Positions 46,980-56,300 of a stretch of 64,000 bases of DNA are shown here, in pieces. The DNA comes from Actinomycetota bacterium (GTDB lineage Bacteria; Actinomycetota; Actinomycetes; Streptosporangiales; Streptosporangiaceae), in the NCBI GenBank assembly GCA_027314515.1, contig DAHVAR010000231.1:1-64000 (forward strand). The letters are read 5' to 3'. Numbering within the stretch: position 1 is the first letter of the stretch; each line of letters begins with the position of its first letter. Made by a program: the position numbers and the translations under genes. The notes under the pieces are model-generated. The model was not told the DNA's origin. It was given only the letters and a program-made list of their open reading frames with translations, and made no database searches.

Positions 46980-47423
46980 GTGCGGGCAACACCGCAGGGT
47001 TCGTGGGCAGGCCAGCCGCTGAGCGCTCCCCCCCACGGGGCCGCAGTGCTCTCCTATGAGCGCAGCCTGACCGGGGTCCGGGCGTTCACGGCAGCCCATG
47101 CTCGCCAGGCAGGCCTTCCGCCGCGGCGAGTCGAGGACCTGGTCATCGCCGTCGCCGAGCTGGCCGCGAACACTCTGGCCCACACTAACGGTCCGGGAGC
47201 TGTCACCTTCTGGTCCACCCGTGACGAGATCGTTTGCCAGGTGCAGGACCAAGGGGAGATCAGCAATCCGCTGGCAGGCAAGGTCCGGCCCGCCCCGGAT
47301 GCGCCCGGCGGCGGTCGCGGACTGTGGCTGGTGCACGAGGTCTGCGATCGGGTCGAGATCCGCACCGGCCCGGCTGGCACCACCGTGCGCGTGTACATGC
47401 AGCGCGGCGTCGAATCCCCCTGA
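46980..47423 (+). CDS. RsbW-like HATPase anti-sigma factor / ATP-binding protein
   Basis: 147 residues from GTG 46980 with AAGGAGGGAG six bases upstream. ARQAGLPPRRVEDLVIAVAELAANTLAHTN holds the N-box; VQDQGEISNP the G1 box (DxG); GGGRGLWLVHEVCDRVEIRTGPAGTTVRVYM the G2 box. It is a GHKL serine kinase of the anti-sigma type. It probably pairs with the STAS protein encoded divergently, controlling the sigma factor that reads the promoter before the gas-vesicle operon 90 bases downstream. Confidence 0.9.
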   Translation: MRATPQGSWAGQPLSAPPHGAAVLSYERSLTGVRAFTAAHARQAGLPPRRVEDLVIAVAELAANTLAHTNGPGAVTFWSTRDEIVCQVQDQGEISNPLAGKVRPAPDAPGGGRGLWLVHEVCDRVEIRTGPAGTTVRVYMQRGVESP

Positions 47424-47510
47424 ACCCACCCGGCCCTGCCCGCATGGTGGTTCGCCCTGGCCGCTTGGGTGCTTGCGCAGCGGTCGCGGTAACCGAGGCG
47501 CTTGAGTCTT

Positions 47511-47535
47511 GTTTGCGGCGGAGGTAATCGGGTAG
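47511..47535 (+). promoter_or_regulatory. sigmaB-type promoter of the gas-vesicle operon
   Basis: GTTT (47511-47514), 15-base spacer, GGGTAG (47530-47535), 100 bases upstream of the first gene of the gas-vesicle cluster. Confidence 0.6.
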
Positions 47536-47536
47536 C

Positions 47537-47589
47537 CCGCTGGTGGCGCGCCGCACCGTAGTCGGGGGCCGGCGGAGCGCCACCAGCGG
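47537..47589 (+). promoter_or_regulatory. 13-bp perfect inverted repeat at gas-vesicle transcription start
   Basis: CCGCTGGTGGCGC (47537-47549) and its exact complement (47577-47589) flank a 27-base loop. The left arm overlaps the predicted start point just after the minus-10 box, so it may be an operator or a leader hairpin. Confidence 0.6.
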
Positions 47590-47634
47590 CTGGTTCTCAC
47601 GCAAACGTGCCCTCGCGTTCTTGGGGGGGATGCG

Positions 47635-48390
47635 ATGAATAGCGGAGCCCGCTTGGGCCTTGCCGTCGCGGCAGGCTACGCACTGGGCCGATTCCACAAG
47701 ATGAAGTGGGCGCTAGCGGTAGCGGCGCTAGCTCGGCGCGGGCGCCTCGGCGGCCCGGCAGGCGGCCTGCTCCAGCAGGGGGCAAGGGCCCTGAGCTCGT
47801 CCCCCGAGTTCAGCCAGCTGACCGACGAGATGAAAGGCCGGCTCTTCGAGGCCGGCAAGGCTGCTGCCCTGGCTGCCGTCAGCGGCAAGATCAACGCGCT
47901 CAGCGACGGCCTGCGGGACCGGACCGAGGCAATGCGCGCGGGAGGGGCCGGCGGCGACGGATCGGCCGAAGGCAAGCCCGAGCGCGGCGAAGGCGCCGGT
48001 CAGCGCGACGAAGACCAGCGCCAGCGCGGCGAGGAGCAGCGCCAGCGCGGCGAAGACCGACAGCATGGCGAAGACCGACAGCATGGCGAGGACCAGCGCC
48101 AGCGCGACGAAGACCAGCGCCCGGCAGCATCGAGGCCGAGACGCCGCCAAGCCGAACGCGATGGCGATCGCGTCCCGGCGCCGCGCCGTCCGGCATCTCG
48201 CGCTGAATCGGACCGCGCACGCGCCAGCCGGCAGTCGCGCAGCAGGGAAGAGCGGGCGAACGCTCGCGCTGGCCAGTCATCGCAGCGCGACGACGATCGT
48301 GATGACGCAGGCAGCGAGCGGCACGGCGGCGACGGCGGACGATCGCGTCCGCAATCCGCGCCGTCCCGGAGCGGGGGTGACAGCGAATGA
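47635..48390 (+). CDS. Gas-vesicle cluster accessory protein with charged hexad repeats
   Basis: 251 residues, first gene of the operon. The N-terminal 100 residues are ordered (LGLAVAAGYALGRFHKMKWALAVAAL, then SSSPEFSQLTDEMKGRLFEAGKAAALAAVSGKI), a pattern found in the small GvpY-like proteins of actinomycete clusters. The rest is highly charged: repeats of HGEDRQ/QRGEEQR/QRDEDQR (18-21 bp units at about 48000-48120) then Arg/Ser/Asp-rich sequence. The stop overlaps the next ATG (ATGA). Role in vesicle assembly unknown. Confidence 0.7.
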   Translation: MNSGARLGLAVAAGYALGRFHKMKWALAVAALARRGRLGGPAGGLLQQGARALSSSPEFSQLTDEMKGRLFEAGKAAALAAVSGKINALSDGLRDRTEAMRAGGAGGDGSAEGKPERGEGAGQRDEDQRQRGEEQRQRGEDRQHGEDRQHGEDQRQRDEDQRPAASRPRRRQAERDGDRVPAPRRPASRAESDRARASRQSRSREERANARAGQSSQRDDDRDDAGSERHGGDGGRSRPQSAPSRSGGDSE

Positions 48391-49529
48391 ATCAGCAGAC
48401 AGCGCAGGCCGAGCGGGAAGGCATGCTGCAGAGCTTTATCACCGAACTGCCAACCGGCCGGCTGAAGGAAGAACTCGGGTCATTCCTCGGGGCACTGACA
48501 CAGCGCGCGACGGAGCGGCTCACTGACTACGCGCAGAACGGCGGCCCGGCCGCGAAGGCGCTTAAGGAGGGTGCACCCGATCTCCTCCAGGGCAAGCCGC
48601 TGCGCGGCCTGGCCAAGGCGGGCGCCTCGGGCCTCATGGGCAAGCTCGGCAAGGCCCTCGGCGGCGGCGGTGGCGGCAAAGGCGGCGGCAAGGGCCTGAA
48701 GGTGACCAACATCGTCGAGCACATCGACGTAGGTGCACCGCTCAACCTGACCTACAACGTCTGGACCCAGTTCCAGGACTTCCCGACCTTCATGAAGAAA
48801 GTCGAGACAGTCAACCAGGAGGATGACGCCAAGCTCAGCTGGAAGGCGCAGATCTTCTGGTCACACCGGAGCTGGCGTTCCACGATCATGGAGCAGATTC
48901 CCGGCAACCGGATCGTCTGGAAGTCCGAGGGCGACAAGGGCCACGTCGACGGCACAGTCACCTTCCACGCGCTCGGCGACCCGGAATTTACCCGGATCCT
49001 GGTCGTTCTCGAGTACCACCCAGGGGGCGTGATCGAGAACATCGGCAACCTCTGGCGAGCCCAGGGCCGGCGAGTGCGCCTGGAGCTCAAGCACTTCCGC
49101 CGGCACGTGATGACGCAGGTGCTGACCAATCCGGACGAGGTCACCGGCTGGCGTGGCGAGATTCGCGATGGCGAAGTAGTCAGCGACGGCGAAAGCGGAG
49201 AGCAGGAAGACGGTGGCCGGGAATCCCGCGCCAGCGCCGGGGAATCCGCTGGCCGGCGCGACGAGGACCGGGCAGGCGAGGACTATGACCAAGCCGGGTA
49301 CTACGACGATGAGGACCGCGTAGCCGAGGAGGACGAAGAAGAAGACGAAGAAGAAGACGACGAAGGCGAGGACTACGACGAAGGCGACGATGAGGACTAC
49401 GACGACCGCGACGACGAGGACGAGGACCATGACGAGAGCGACGGGGAGCGGCGCGAAGCGCGGCGCGGTGGAAGCGGCAGTGGCAGGTCGTCGCGTGGGC
49501 GCGAGCCGGTTAAGGCCCGGGCGAGATAG
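48387..49529 (+). CDS. SRPBCC-domain protein with acidic tail in gas-vesicle cluster
   Basis: 380 residues. Helical N-terminus ([20 protein letters not shown]), a Gly/Lys linker, then a SRPBCC/START-like domain (about residues 110-245) with [29 protein letters not shown] and [26 protein letters not shown]. The last 100 residues are mostly Asp/Glu. Similar cyclase/dehydrase-type proteins occur in other actinobacterial gas-vesicle clusters. The domain may bind a hydrophobic ligand or shell protein; the tail may keep the shell soluble. Inference. Confidence 0.8.
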   Translation: MNQQTAQAEREGMLQSFITELPTGRLKEELGSFLGALTQRATERLTDYAQNGGPAAKALKEGAPDLLQGKPLRGLAKAGASGLMGKLGKALGGGGGGKGGGKGLKVTNIVEHIDVGAPLNLTYNVWTQFQDFPTFMKKVETVNQEDDAKLSWKAQIFWSHRSWRSTIMEQIPGNRIVWKSEGDKGHVDGTVTFHALGDPEFTRILVVLEYHPGGVIENIGNLWRAQGRRVRLELKHFRRHVMTQVLTNPDEVTGWRGEIRDGEVVSDGESGEQEDGGRESRASAGESAGRRDEDRAGEDYDQAGYYDDEDRVAEEDEEEDEEEDDEGEDYDEGDDEDYDDRDDEDEDHDESDGERREARRGGSGSGRSSRGREPVKARAR

Positions 49530-49531
49530 GG

Positions 49532-49957
49532 ATGACAACTACGTCCACGATCACACGGCGGCAGCGTGGCGGCTACCTTGAGAGGCCGACGCCGAGCGGG
49601 CTCGCCGAAGTTATCGATCTCATCCTCGACAAGGGCCTCGTCATCGATGTCTACGTCCGGGTATCCCTGGTCGGCATCGAAGTCCTCACCATCGACGCTC
49701 GGATAGTCGTCGCGAGCGTGGATACCTACCTGCGGTTCGCCGAAGCTGTGAACCGCCTCGATCTGCGCGAGAACGGGCCGAAGGGCCTGCCAGATCTCCT
49801 GGGCAGCATCACCGAGGGCGGCGCCCGGCACAAGACCAAAGGGGCACTGGCAGGAGTCAGGGAGACGGCTCGGGAGGTAGCCGGCCGGCGCGACTCGGAG
49901 GGCAACGGATCCGGCGAGCGCCGCGCGCGGCCGCATCGACAGGACGACAACGAATGA
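49532..49957 (+). CDS. gvpA: Gas vesicle structural protein GvpA (GvpA/J family)
   Basis: 141 residues. The conserved core [52 protein letters not shown] is the GvpA shell fold (helix-strand-strand-helix) and is the only one in the cluster with the full [19 protein letters not shown] segment, so it is the main shell subunit. A 60-residue hydrophilic C-terminal tail follows, as in other actinomycetes. Starts two bases after the SRPBCC stop. Confidence 0.9.
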   Translation: MTTTSTITRRQRGGYLERPTPSGLAEVIDLILDKGLVIDVYVRVSLVGIEVLTIDARIVVASVDTYLRFAEAVNRLDLRENGPKGLPDLLGSITEGGARHKTKGALAGVRETAREVAGRRDSEGNGSGERRARPHRQDDNE

Positions 49958-50790
49958 GCATCGGCCTGCGGGGAACGCGGATCGCCTCAGCTAGCCGCCT
50001 CCCGAGGCGGGGCCGATCCAGGCGGCCTGGCACATCCGGATCTGCGCTCTACGTATACGGCATCATCCCCGCGGGTGTGCCGGTACCCGACGATCTGCAT
50101 GGCATCGGCGACGCTCAGGTCCAGGTCGTCGCGGACGGCTCCGTCGCGGCGCTGGCCAGCCAGCTGTCGTTGTCGCGGCCGCTGGGCACCGGGGCCGACC
50201 TGCGCGCCCACGCTCGGGTAGTCGAGACAGTCCACCAGTCCTGTGCGGTGCTGCCGATGCGATTCGGCGGCGCGCTCGAGAACGCGGACGCCGTGGTAGC
50301 GGAGCTGCTGGAGCCGAATGCCGATGCCTTTGCCAGCGCCCTGCGGCGCATCGCCAATCATGAGCAGTTCGTCCTCAGGGGCAGGTATCTGAAGGGGGCA
50401 GCCCTGGCCGAAGTGCTGGCCGAGGACCCGCAGGTCGCGCGCCTGAGCGCCTGGCTGCGTGAACGCGACGCAGACACGCATCGCCTCGAGGCAATCCGGC
50501 TCGGCACGCTGGTCGCGCGCGCTCTGGAGCGCAAGCAGCAAGCCGACCTGGAGCTCATGAGAGAACTCCTGGAACCGCGTGTCACGGCCATCGCCGAGCG
50601 CGCGCCGGCATCGCCAGAGATCGCGGTTGACGCGGCGTTCCTGGTCAACCGCCCGGACCGGCCGGCCTTTGAGGAAGCCGCCGAGGAACTCGGGATGCGC
50701 TGGGACAACCGGATCCGGCTGCGTCTCGTCGGTCCGCTCCCGGCCTACGACTTCGCCCAGACAGTGGAGACCCAGCAGTGGGCCTGCTGA
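49954..50790 (+). CDS. gvpF: Gas vesicle protein GvpF/GvpL family (copy 1)
   Basis: 278 residues. [10 protein letters not shown] begins the N-domain; [11 protein letters not shown] and LRGRYLKG are the family blocks; C-domain with [20 protein letters not shown] and GPLPAYDF. GvpF/L proteins are minor assembly factors contacting GvpA. ATG overlaps the gvpA stop by four bases and its own 3' end overlaps gvpG by 13 bases. Confidence 0.9.
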   Translation: MSIGLRGTRIASASRLPRRGRSRRPGTSGSALYVYGIIPAGVPVPDDLHGIGDAQVQVVADGSVAALASQLSLSRPLGTGADLRAHARVVETVHQSCAVLPMRFGGALENADAVVAELLEPNADAFASALRRIANHEQFVLRGRYLKGAALAEVLAEDPQVARLSAWLRERDADTHRLEAIRLGTLVARALERKQQADLELMRELLEPRVTAIAERAPASPEIAVDAAFLVNRPDRPAFEEAAEELGMRWDNRIRLRLVGPLPAYDFAQTVETQQWAC

Positions 50791-51041
50791 GCGGACTCAT
50801 CTTGCTGCCGCTCGCGCCGGTCCGCGGCGTTGCCTGGCTGGGCGAGCAGGTGCTCGACCTGGCAACGCGGGAGGACTACGACCCGGCGGAGACCTACCAG
50901 CGGCTAGCGGAACTCGACGAGGCCCTGGAGGCCGGCGAGATGTCGGCGGAGGAGTGCGCGGCGGCAGAGGAAGATCTCATCGCCAGGCTCATGCGAGCGC
51001 GTGGCGGGGCGACAGGGATATCGGAGGCGTACCGTGACTGA
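50778..51041 (+). CDS. gvpG: Gas vesicle protein GvpG
   Basis: 87 residues. [29 protein letters not shown] is the typical GvpG amphipathic N-terminus; the rest is an acidic helical coiled coil (YQRLAELDEALEAGEMSAEECAAAEEDLIARL). Overlaps gvpF and gvpO, so translation is coupled. Minor assembly protein. Confidence 0.9.
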   Translation: MGLLSGLILLPLAPVRGVAWLGEQVLDLATREDYDPAETYQRLAELDEALEAGEMSAEECAAAEEDLIARLMRARGGATGISEAYRD

Positions 51042-51462
51042 CCAGGCCACTACTCGAGCCCCGAGCCGGCCGGGTCGCTCTGGCGACGATTCCGAGCGCC
51101 CTAGCCGGCCACGCCGCTCGCGTGACGGTGAGGAGCGCCAGAGCCGGACCGAGCACCGCGCGGAAGACGATGGCCGCGAGCGCCGGCGGCCGCGCCGGCG
51201 GCAATCCGACGGAATCGAGGCCGCTCGCGCGGCCGCCCGGCATGTTCTGCAGCTCACCGGCCGGTGTCCGGAGAACGTCGTCTCGGTGGCAGGTGACGAC
51301 GACGGCTGGCAGGTCGCGGTGGAAGTGCTGGAACTGCATCGCATACCGGAGACCACCGACATCATGGCCATCTACGAGGTCGCTCTCGACACCTATGGCG
51401 ACCTGGTCCGTTGTGAACGGGGGCAGCGCTACCACCGCGGCCAGATCGAGGAAGACCTGTGA
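51034..51462 (+). CDS. gvpO: Gas vesicle protein GvpO
   Basis: 142 residues from GTG 51034 (GGAGG seven bases upstream). A long Arg/Ser/Glu-rich disordered N-terminus (about 60 residues) precedes the GvpO core: ARHVLQLTGRCPENVVSVAGDDDGWQVAVEVLELHRIPETTDIMAIYEV, ending YHRGQIEED. GvpO is needed for vesicle formation in haloarchaea and conserved in actinomycetes. Confidence 0.9.
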   Translation: MTDQATTRAPSRPGRSGDDSERPSRPRRSRDGEERQSRTEHRAEDDGRERRRPRRRQSDGIEAARAAARHVLQLTGRCPENVVSVAGDDDGWQVAVEVLELHRIPETTDIMAIYEVALDTYGDLVRCERGQRYHRGQIEEDL

Positions 51463-51480
51463 TCGGGCCTAAGGGGGCGT

Positions 51481-51873
51481 ATGAGCCGCGAATGGGGCCC
51501 GACGCCAGCTAGCCGCGAGCGGCTTCCCACCCACCCCGAACCCGCCAGCCTCGCCGACATCCTGGAACGCGTACTGGACAAGGGCATCGTCGTCGCCGGC
51601 GACATCCGGGTTGACCTGCTCGACATCGAGCTCCTCACCATCCGCTTGCGCCTGCTGATCGCGTCAGTCGAGCGCGCCAGGGAAATGGGGATCGACTGGT
51701 GGGAGCATGATCCCACGCTCTCGTCCGGGGCCCGTGACCTGGCAGCGGAGAACCAGCTGCTGCGAGAGCGCATCGGCGCGCTCGAGGCCGGCACCTCGGG
51801 CGCCAGCCGCCGTGCCGGCCACGATGGCGCACCTGCCGGGACAGCGCCGCGGCGCAGGAAGTCAGCCGGATGA
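51481..51873 (+). CDS. gvpJ: Gas vesicle protein GvpJ
   Basis: 130 residues of the GvpA/J family: LADILERVLDKGIVVAGDIRVDLLDIELLTIRLRLLIASVERAREMGIDWWEHDP. The GIDWWE ending of the fold separates GvpJ from GvpA. C-terminus is basic and Ala/Gly-rich. Minor shell or tip component. Overlaps gvpL by four bases. Confidence 0.88.
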   Translation: MSREWGPTPASRERLPTHPEPASLADILERVLDKGIVVAGDIRVDLLDIELLTIRLRLLIASVERAREMGIDWWEHDPTLSSGARDLAAENQLLRERIGALEAGTSGASRRAGHDGAPAGTAPRRRKSAG

Positions 51874-52700
51874 GTCCGCCAGCCGGGGCGACCTGGGTCT
51901 ACGCGCTGTCCGGCCGCCTGGGTCAGGCTGGCCTGGATGGCCTGGATGGCCTGGATGGCCTGCGGGGCATTGGCGGCGGGCAGGTCCGCGCACTGACCAG
52001 CGGTCCGCTGACAGCGGTCGTCGAGTCGGTAGACCCGGGCCTGTTCAGCGCGGAGAAGCTTCAGGACCGGCTGACCGACCCGGCCGACCTCGAGCTAGTC
52101 GCGCGACGTCACCACGACGTGGTCGTCGCCGTCGCAGCGCTCGGTGCGGCACTGCCATTCCGGCTGGCCACTGTCTACCTGAGCGACGAGCGCGTGCGCA
52201 CCCTGCTTTCCGAGCGCTGCGACGAGTTCTGCCAGGCGCTCGGCTGGCTCGCCGACCGCACCGAGTGCGGGGTCAAGGCCTGGGCTGACGCGGAGGCCCT
52301 CAATCGCGCTCGCACGGCGCAGCCATCAGCTCGAAATCCTGGTGGACGGACGGCCAGGCCGGGACGTGCCGATCACTCCGGCGCAGCTTACCTGGCACGG
52401 CGACGCGCCGAACTGGCCGCCCGGGCGGAGGGCCAGCGCCTGGCTGCCCGATGTGGCGAGGAAATACACGCCTCCCTCGTCCCGCTCGCCGCTGCCTCGC
52501 GCCTGCACCCGCTGCACGACACGCGCGCAACAGGTGAGACCGGCCTGCAGGTGCTGAACGCGGCTTACCTGATCGACTCCGCAAGCTTGCCAGCGTTCGC
52601 CGAGAGCGCCAGAACGGTGGCGGCGCGGGCAGGAGCTTGCGAGGTCGCCGTGACCGGACCGTGGCCCGCCTACTCATTCGCCGACCAGCCGGACGCCTGA
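51870..52700 (+). CDS. gvpL: Gas vesicle protein GvpL/GvpF family (copy 2)
   Basis: 276 residues. WVYALSG start, AALPFRLATVYLSDERV and AEGQRLAARCGEEIH are family blocks, LQVLNAAYLIDSASLPAFAESA and GPWPAYSFAD close it. Residues 22-31 are LDGLDGLDGL, from a 9-bp DNA repeat (GGCCTGGAT, three copies near 51931) that could change in number. Second GvpF/L paralogue, usual in actinomycete clusters. Confidence 0.9.
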   Translation: MSPPAGATWVYALSGRLGQAGLDGLDGLDGLRGIGGGQVRALTSGPLTAVVESVDPGLFSAEKLQDRLTDPADLELVARRHHDVVVAVAALGAALPFRLATVYLSDERVRTLLSERCDEFCQALGWLADRTECGVKAWADAEALNRARTAQPSARNPGGRTARPGRADHSGAAYLARRRAELAARAEGQRLAARCGEEIHASLVPLAAASRLHPLHDTRATGETGLQVLNAAYLIDSASLPAFAESARTVAARAGACEVAVTGPWPAYSFADQPDA

Positions 52701-52702
52701 TC

Positions 52703-52930
52703 ATGTCGGCGCTCACCACCGGGGAACTGGCCGCCCGCACGCCCCATCCGCACGTAGCGCTCGTCGACCTGCTCGACCGCGTGCTCGCCGGCGGCGTCGT
52801 GATCGCCGGCGATGTGACCCTCTCGATCGCCGATGTCGAACTCGTGCGGATCTCGCTGCGCGCGCTCGTGCACTCGGTGACGGGCGGCATCGCGGCGCAT
52901 GACGGCTTCTTGCCAACGGCACCGACGTGA
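52703..52930 (+). CDS. gvpS: Gas vesicle GvpA/J-family protein (GvpS type)
   Basis: 75 residues: ALVDLLDRVLAGGVVIAGDVTLSIADVELVRISLRALVHSV, a shortened GvpA/J fold with VEL-R in place of VEVLTID. It lacks the tail. Start ATG is two bases after the gvpL stop. Third member of the shell family; assembly role inferred. Confidence 0.85.
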   Translation: MSALTTGELAARTPHPHVALVDLLDRVLAGGVVIAGDVTLSIADVELVRISLRALVHSVTGGIAAHDGFLPTAPT

Positions 52931-53283
52931 CCGGCGGCCACGGCGGACCGCACCGGCAACCGGTGCAGTCGGACGAGATGACCAGCCCCTTCTTCCCCGT
53001 TTCCGGTATATCGGGGCATATCCCGATGGATCGCGCCACTGTCGAACGCAGCCTGGCCACCCTGGTGCTGACGATCGTCGAGCTGCTCAGGCAGCTGATG
53101 GAGCGCCAGGCCATCCGCCGGGTGGACCAGGGTGACCTGACCGACGCTCAGATCGAGCAAATCGGGTCGACGCTGATGGCGCTCGATGACCGCATGTCCG
53201 GCCTCTGCGACTACTTCAATGTGACCAGGGAAGACCTGAACCTGGATCTCGGGCCGCTCGGGCCGCTACTCGGCCGCAGCTGA
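52927..53283 (+). CDS. gvpK: Gas vesicle protein GvpK
   Basis: 118 residues from GTG 52927 overlapping the gvpS stop. ERSLATLVLTIVELLRQLMERQAIRRVDQGDLTDAQIEQIGSTLMALDDRMSGLCDYFNVTREDLNLDLGPLGPLL is the GvpK fold. Last gene of the operon, convergent with the P-type ATPase 17 bases away. Confidence 0.92.
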   Translation: MTGGHGGPHRQPVQSDEMTSPFFPVSGISGHIPMDRATVERSLATLVLTIVELLRQLMERQAIRRVDQGDLTDAQIEQIGSTLMALDDRMSGLCDYFNVTREDLNLDLGPLGPLLGRS

Positions 53284-53300
53284 CCTGTCGGCCGAGCCGG

Positions 53301-56300
53301 TCAGGGCACCTGCGAGCGCCCGGGCTGCCGGCGGAAGCGATCCGAAGGCTGGTGCGAGCACCCGGCCCGACATCGGCAGCAGCGGTCGATGGCCGGCGTC
53401 AGCAGCCGGCCGCACGTCGGCAGCAGCGCCGAGCCAGCAGTCGCCGCGCCGGCCGCCGTGGCGGCGATCGACCAGCCGACCGGGCCGATCGGGGTGCTGC
53501 CGAAGAACTGGCTGACACCGGGGGTCTGCACCACGCCCACCAGCACCCCCATGCTAGCCAGGCTCGCGGCAGCCACGGCTGGGCTCCGGCCGCCCACCAG
53601 CAGGGTCTGGCCAAGCTCGGCGCCGACCACGGTCGCCAGTCCGACCGTGCGCGCTCGAGCGGCCGAGCCGGTCATCCGGGCAGCGATCCACGCGACGCTG
53701 GCCGCCGCTCCGGTGGCCGCGGCTCGCACGGCGATCTCCCGGGTGAGCGCCGATCCGAGTGAAGTGTCCGGCCCTTCGGCGAGCAGGCTCTGCGCCGCCC
53801 CCGGCTGCGGCGTGCGCAGCGCGACGGTCACCGCCGGAAGAAGGTCGGTAAGCAAGTTGACGAGCAGGAGCTGCCGCGCCGACAGCGGTGAAGTGCCAGC
53901 CATCAGCGTGCCGAAGAGCGTGTAGCCGATCTCGCCGATGTTGCCGCCGACCAGGATGCCGATCGCCTCGCGGACCGAGCGCCACATGGCCCGGCCTTCA
54001 ATGACGGCAGCGATGATCGTTTCCAGCCGGTCGTCGGTGACCACCAGGTCGGCAGCCGCGCGGGCGGCCGGCGTGCCGCGCTTGCCGAGCGCGATTCCGA
54101 CATCAGCCAGCCGGATGGCCGCCGCGTCGTTGGCGCCGTCACCCGTCATCGCGACGACTCGGCCGGCTTGCTGGAAGCCGCGGACGACGCGGACCTTCTG
54201 CTCGGGCGTGCAGCGGGCGATGACCGTCGCGCCGCCGAGCGCCGCGGCGAGCGCAGCGTCGTCGAGCCGGTCGATCTCCGCGCCGGTTACTACCCCTCCC
54301 CCGGTCAGCACGCCCAGCTCGGCGGCGATCGCCGTAGCGGTGGCGGGATGATCGCCGGTGATCATGACCACGTCGACGCCGGCGTCGCGGAGCTCGCTGA
54401 CCGATGCGCCAGCCGTGGGCCGGACCGGATCGCCGAAGCCGACCAGGCCGGCGAAAGTCATGTCGTCGACCGTGACGGATTGCTGACCGTCCGGGCTGAC
54501 CTGATTCTCGGCCACCGCCAGCACCCGGTAACCCTGCTGGGCGAGCTTGCCGAGCGCCCTGTCGATCCGCCTGCGATCAGCCGGGCTGAGATCTCCTCCG
54601 CGCCATCTCGCGCAGTGCGGAAGTATCGCCTCCGGTGCACCCTTCACCGACAGGACAGGACGCTGGCTCGTCTCGGCAAGCGTGGCGTGAAAGGCCCGGC
54701 TGGGCTCGAAGGGCAGCGAGTCGATCTGCCGCCAGCCCGGCTGGCCGTCGCCTCGTCTGAGCCCCTCCGCGGCTGCGCCCTCGATGACGGCCTGGTCGGT
54801 CACATGCTCATGGCCGCGCCTGGACCTGGACCTGGGAGTCGCTCGCAGCGCCGCTGCCAGGACGTCGCGGTGCGCGGCTGGCAGCGCGGCGGCCCGGCGC
54901 GTCGTCGTCCCGTCGCAGACCGCCGCGACGGCCATCCGGCCTTGCGTCAGCGTTCCTGTCTTGTCGAAGCACAGCACGTTGGTCCGGCCGAGCGCCTCGA
55001 TGGTCCGAGGACTGCGCACCAGCGTGGCGTGCCTGGCCAGACGGCGCGCCGATGCCAGCTGAGCGGCAGTCACCAGGAACGGCAGGCCTTCGGGGACCGA
55101 GGCGACGGCCAGCCCGACTGCCGCGCCAATCGTGTCCCTGGCCGGATGCCCGCGGATCAGCCCGGCTGCCACCACGGCTGCCGCCGAGCCGAGAGCCAGT
55201 GGCAGCGTCGTGCGGGTGATCTGGCTCAGCCTCGACTCCACGCCGGTCGGCGGTGCGGCTTGCGCGAGCGCCTTCAGGCTCTTGCCGAGCTCTGTGCCGC
55301 TGCCCGTCGCGACCACCACCGCCGTGGCGTATCCGGCAGACACCGTCGTGCCTTCGTACAGCATCGAGCGTCGGTCGGCCAGGGCCGGCGCGAACACCGG
55401 TGCGGCGGTCTTCTCAACCGGCGCCGACTCGCCGGTCAGCGATGACTCGTCGGCCTGCAGCGACCTAGTATCCAGCAGCCGGCAGTCGGCGGGAACGACG
55501 TCACCGCCGGCCAGCACAACGACATCGCCGCCGACCAGGCCGACTGCCGGGATGGTGCGCTCGGCGCCATCCCGGCGCACTCGCGCGGTGACCGCCGATT
55601 CCGTCAGCAGGCGGCGCATCGACTGCTCGGTATAGACGCGCTGACCGCCGCCGATGAGAGCCGATATCCCGGCCACTGCCGACACCACGATGGCATCGGC
55701 GACCGCGCCGATCGAGGCGGACAGGACCGCCCCGCCGCCGAGTATGGGCGTCAGCGGGTTGGCCAGCTCGCCAAGGAAGGCACGGGGCAGCGACAGCCGC
55801 GCGGGCGCGCGCTCATCAGGCCGCCAGCGCCTGCGGACCTCCCTGGTCGTCAGGCCGCCCGGCCGGCTGCGCAGCTTGGCCAGCGCGACCTCGGGCGGCA
55901 TGGCATGCCAGGGCGGCGGTGGTGGCGGGGCGCTGGCCGGCAGCCGGGCCAGCTCCGATACCGACCAGGCACTGGCCGCGAGCGCGGCCGCCGCGGCGCC
56001 GTTGACCGCCAGCAAGCTGCGCCGTGCGGCGGTTCCCGGATCGCCCCCAGCCGCCAGCGCGCCGCCGAGCGCCGTGCCGCCCAGGGACAGGTTCATCGCC
56101 CGGCGGGCTGCCGCGCTGCCGGCCCGCACCGCCTCGACAGTGAGCGCGGCCGGGGCCAGTCCCGGGACTGCCAGAATATGGGCGCCCCAGGCAGGCCGGC
56201 CGTCAGCCGACGCAAGCCCGACGCCAACGTCCGCCGCGGCCAGGGCGCGGCGCCGGCCTGACACCAGCAGAACGACCGCCCCCGCTGCCTGCAGCCCGCG

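Noticed and set aside
48000-48120. CRISPR-like short repeats
   Set aside because: The 18-21 bp units are in-frame codon repeats of a charged protein, with no spacers.
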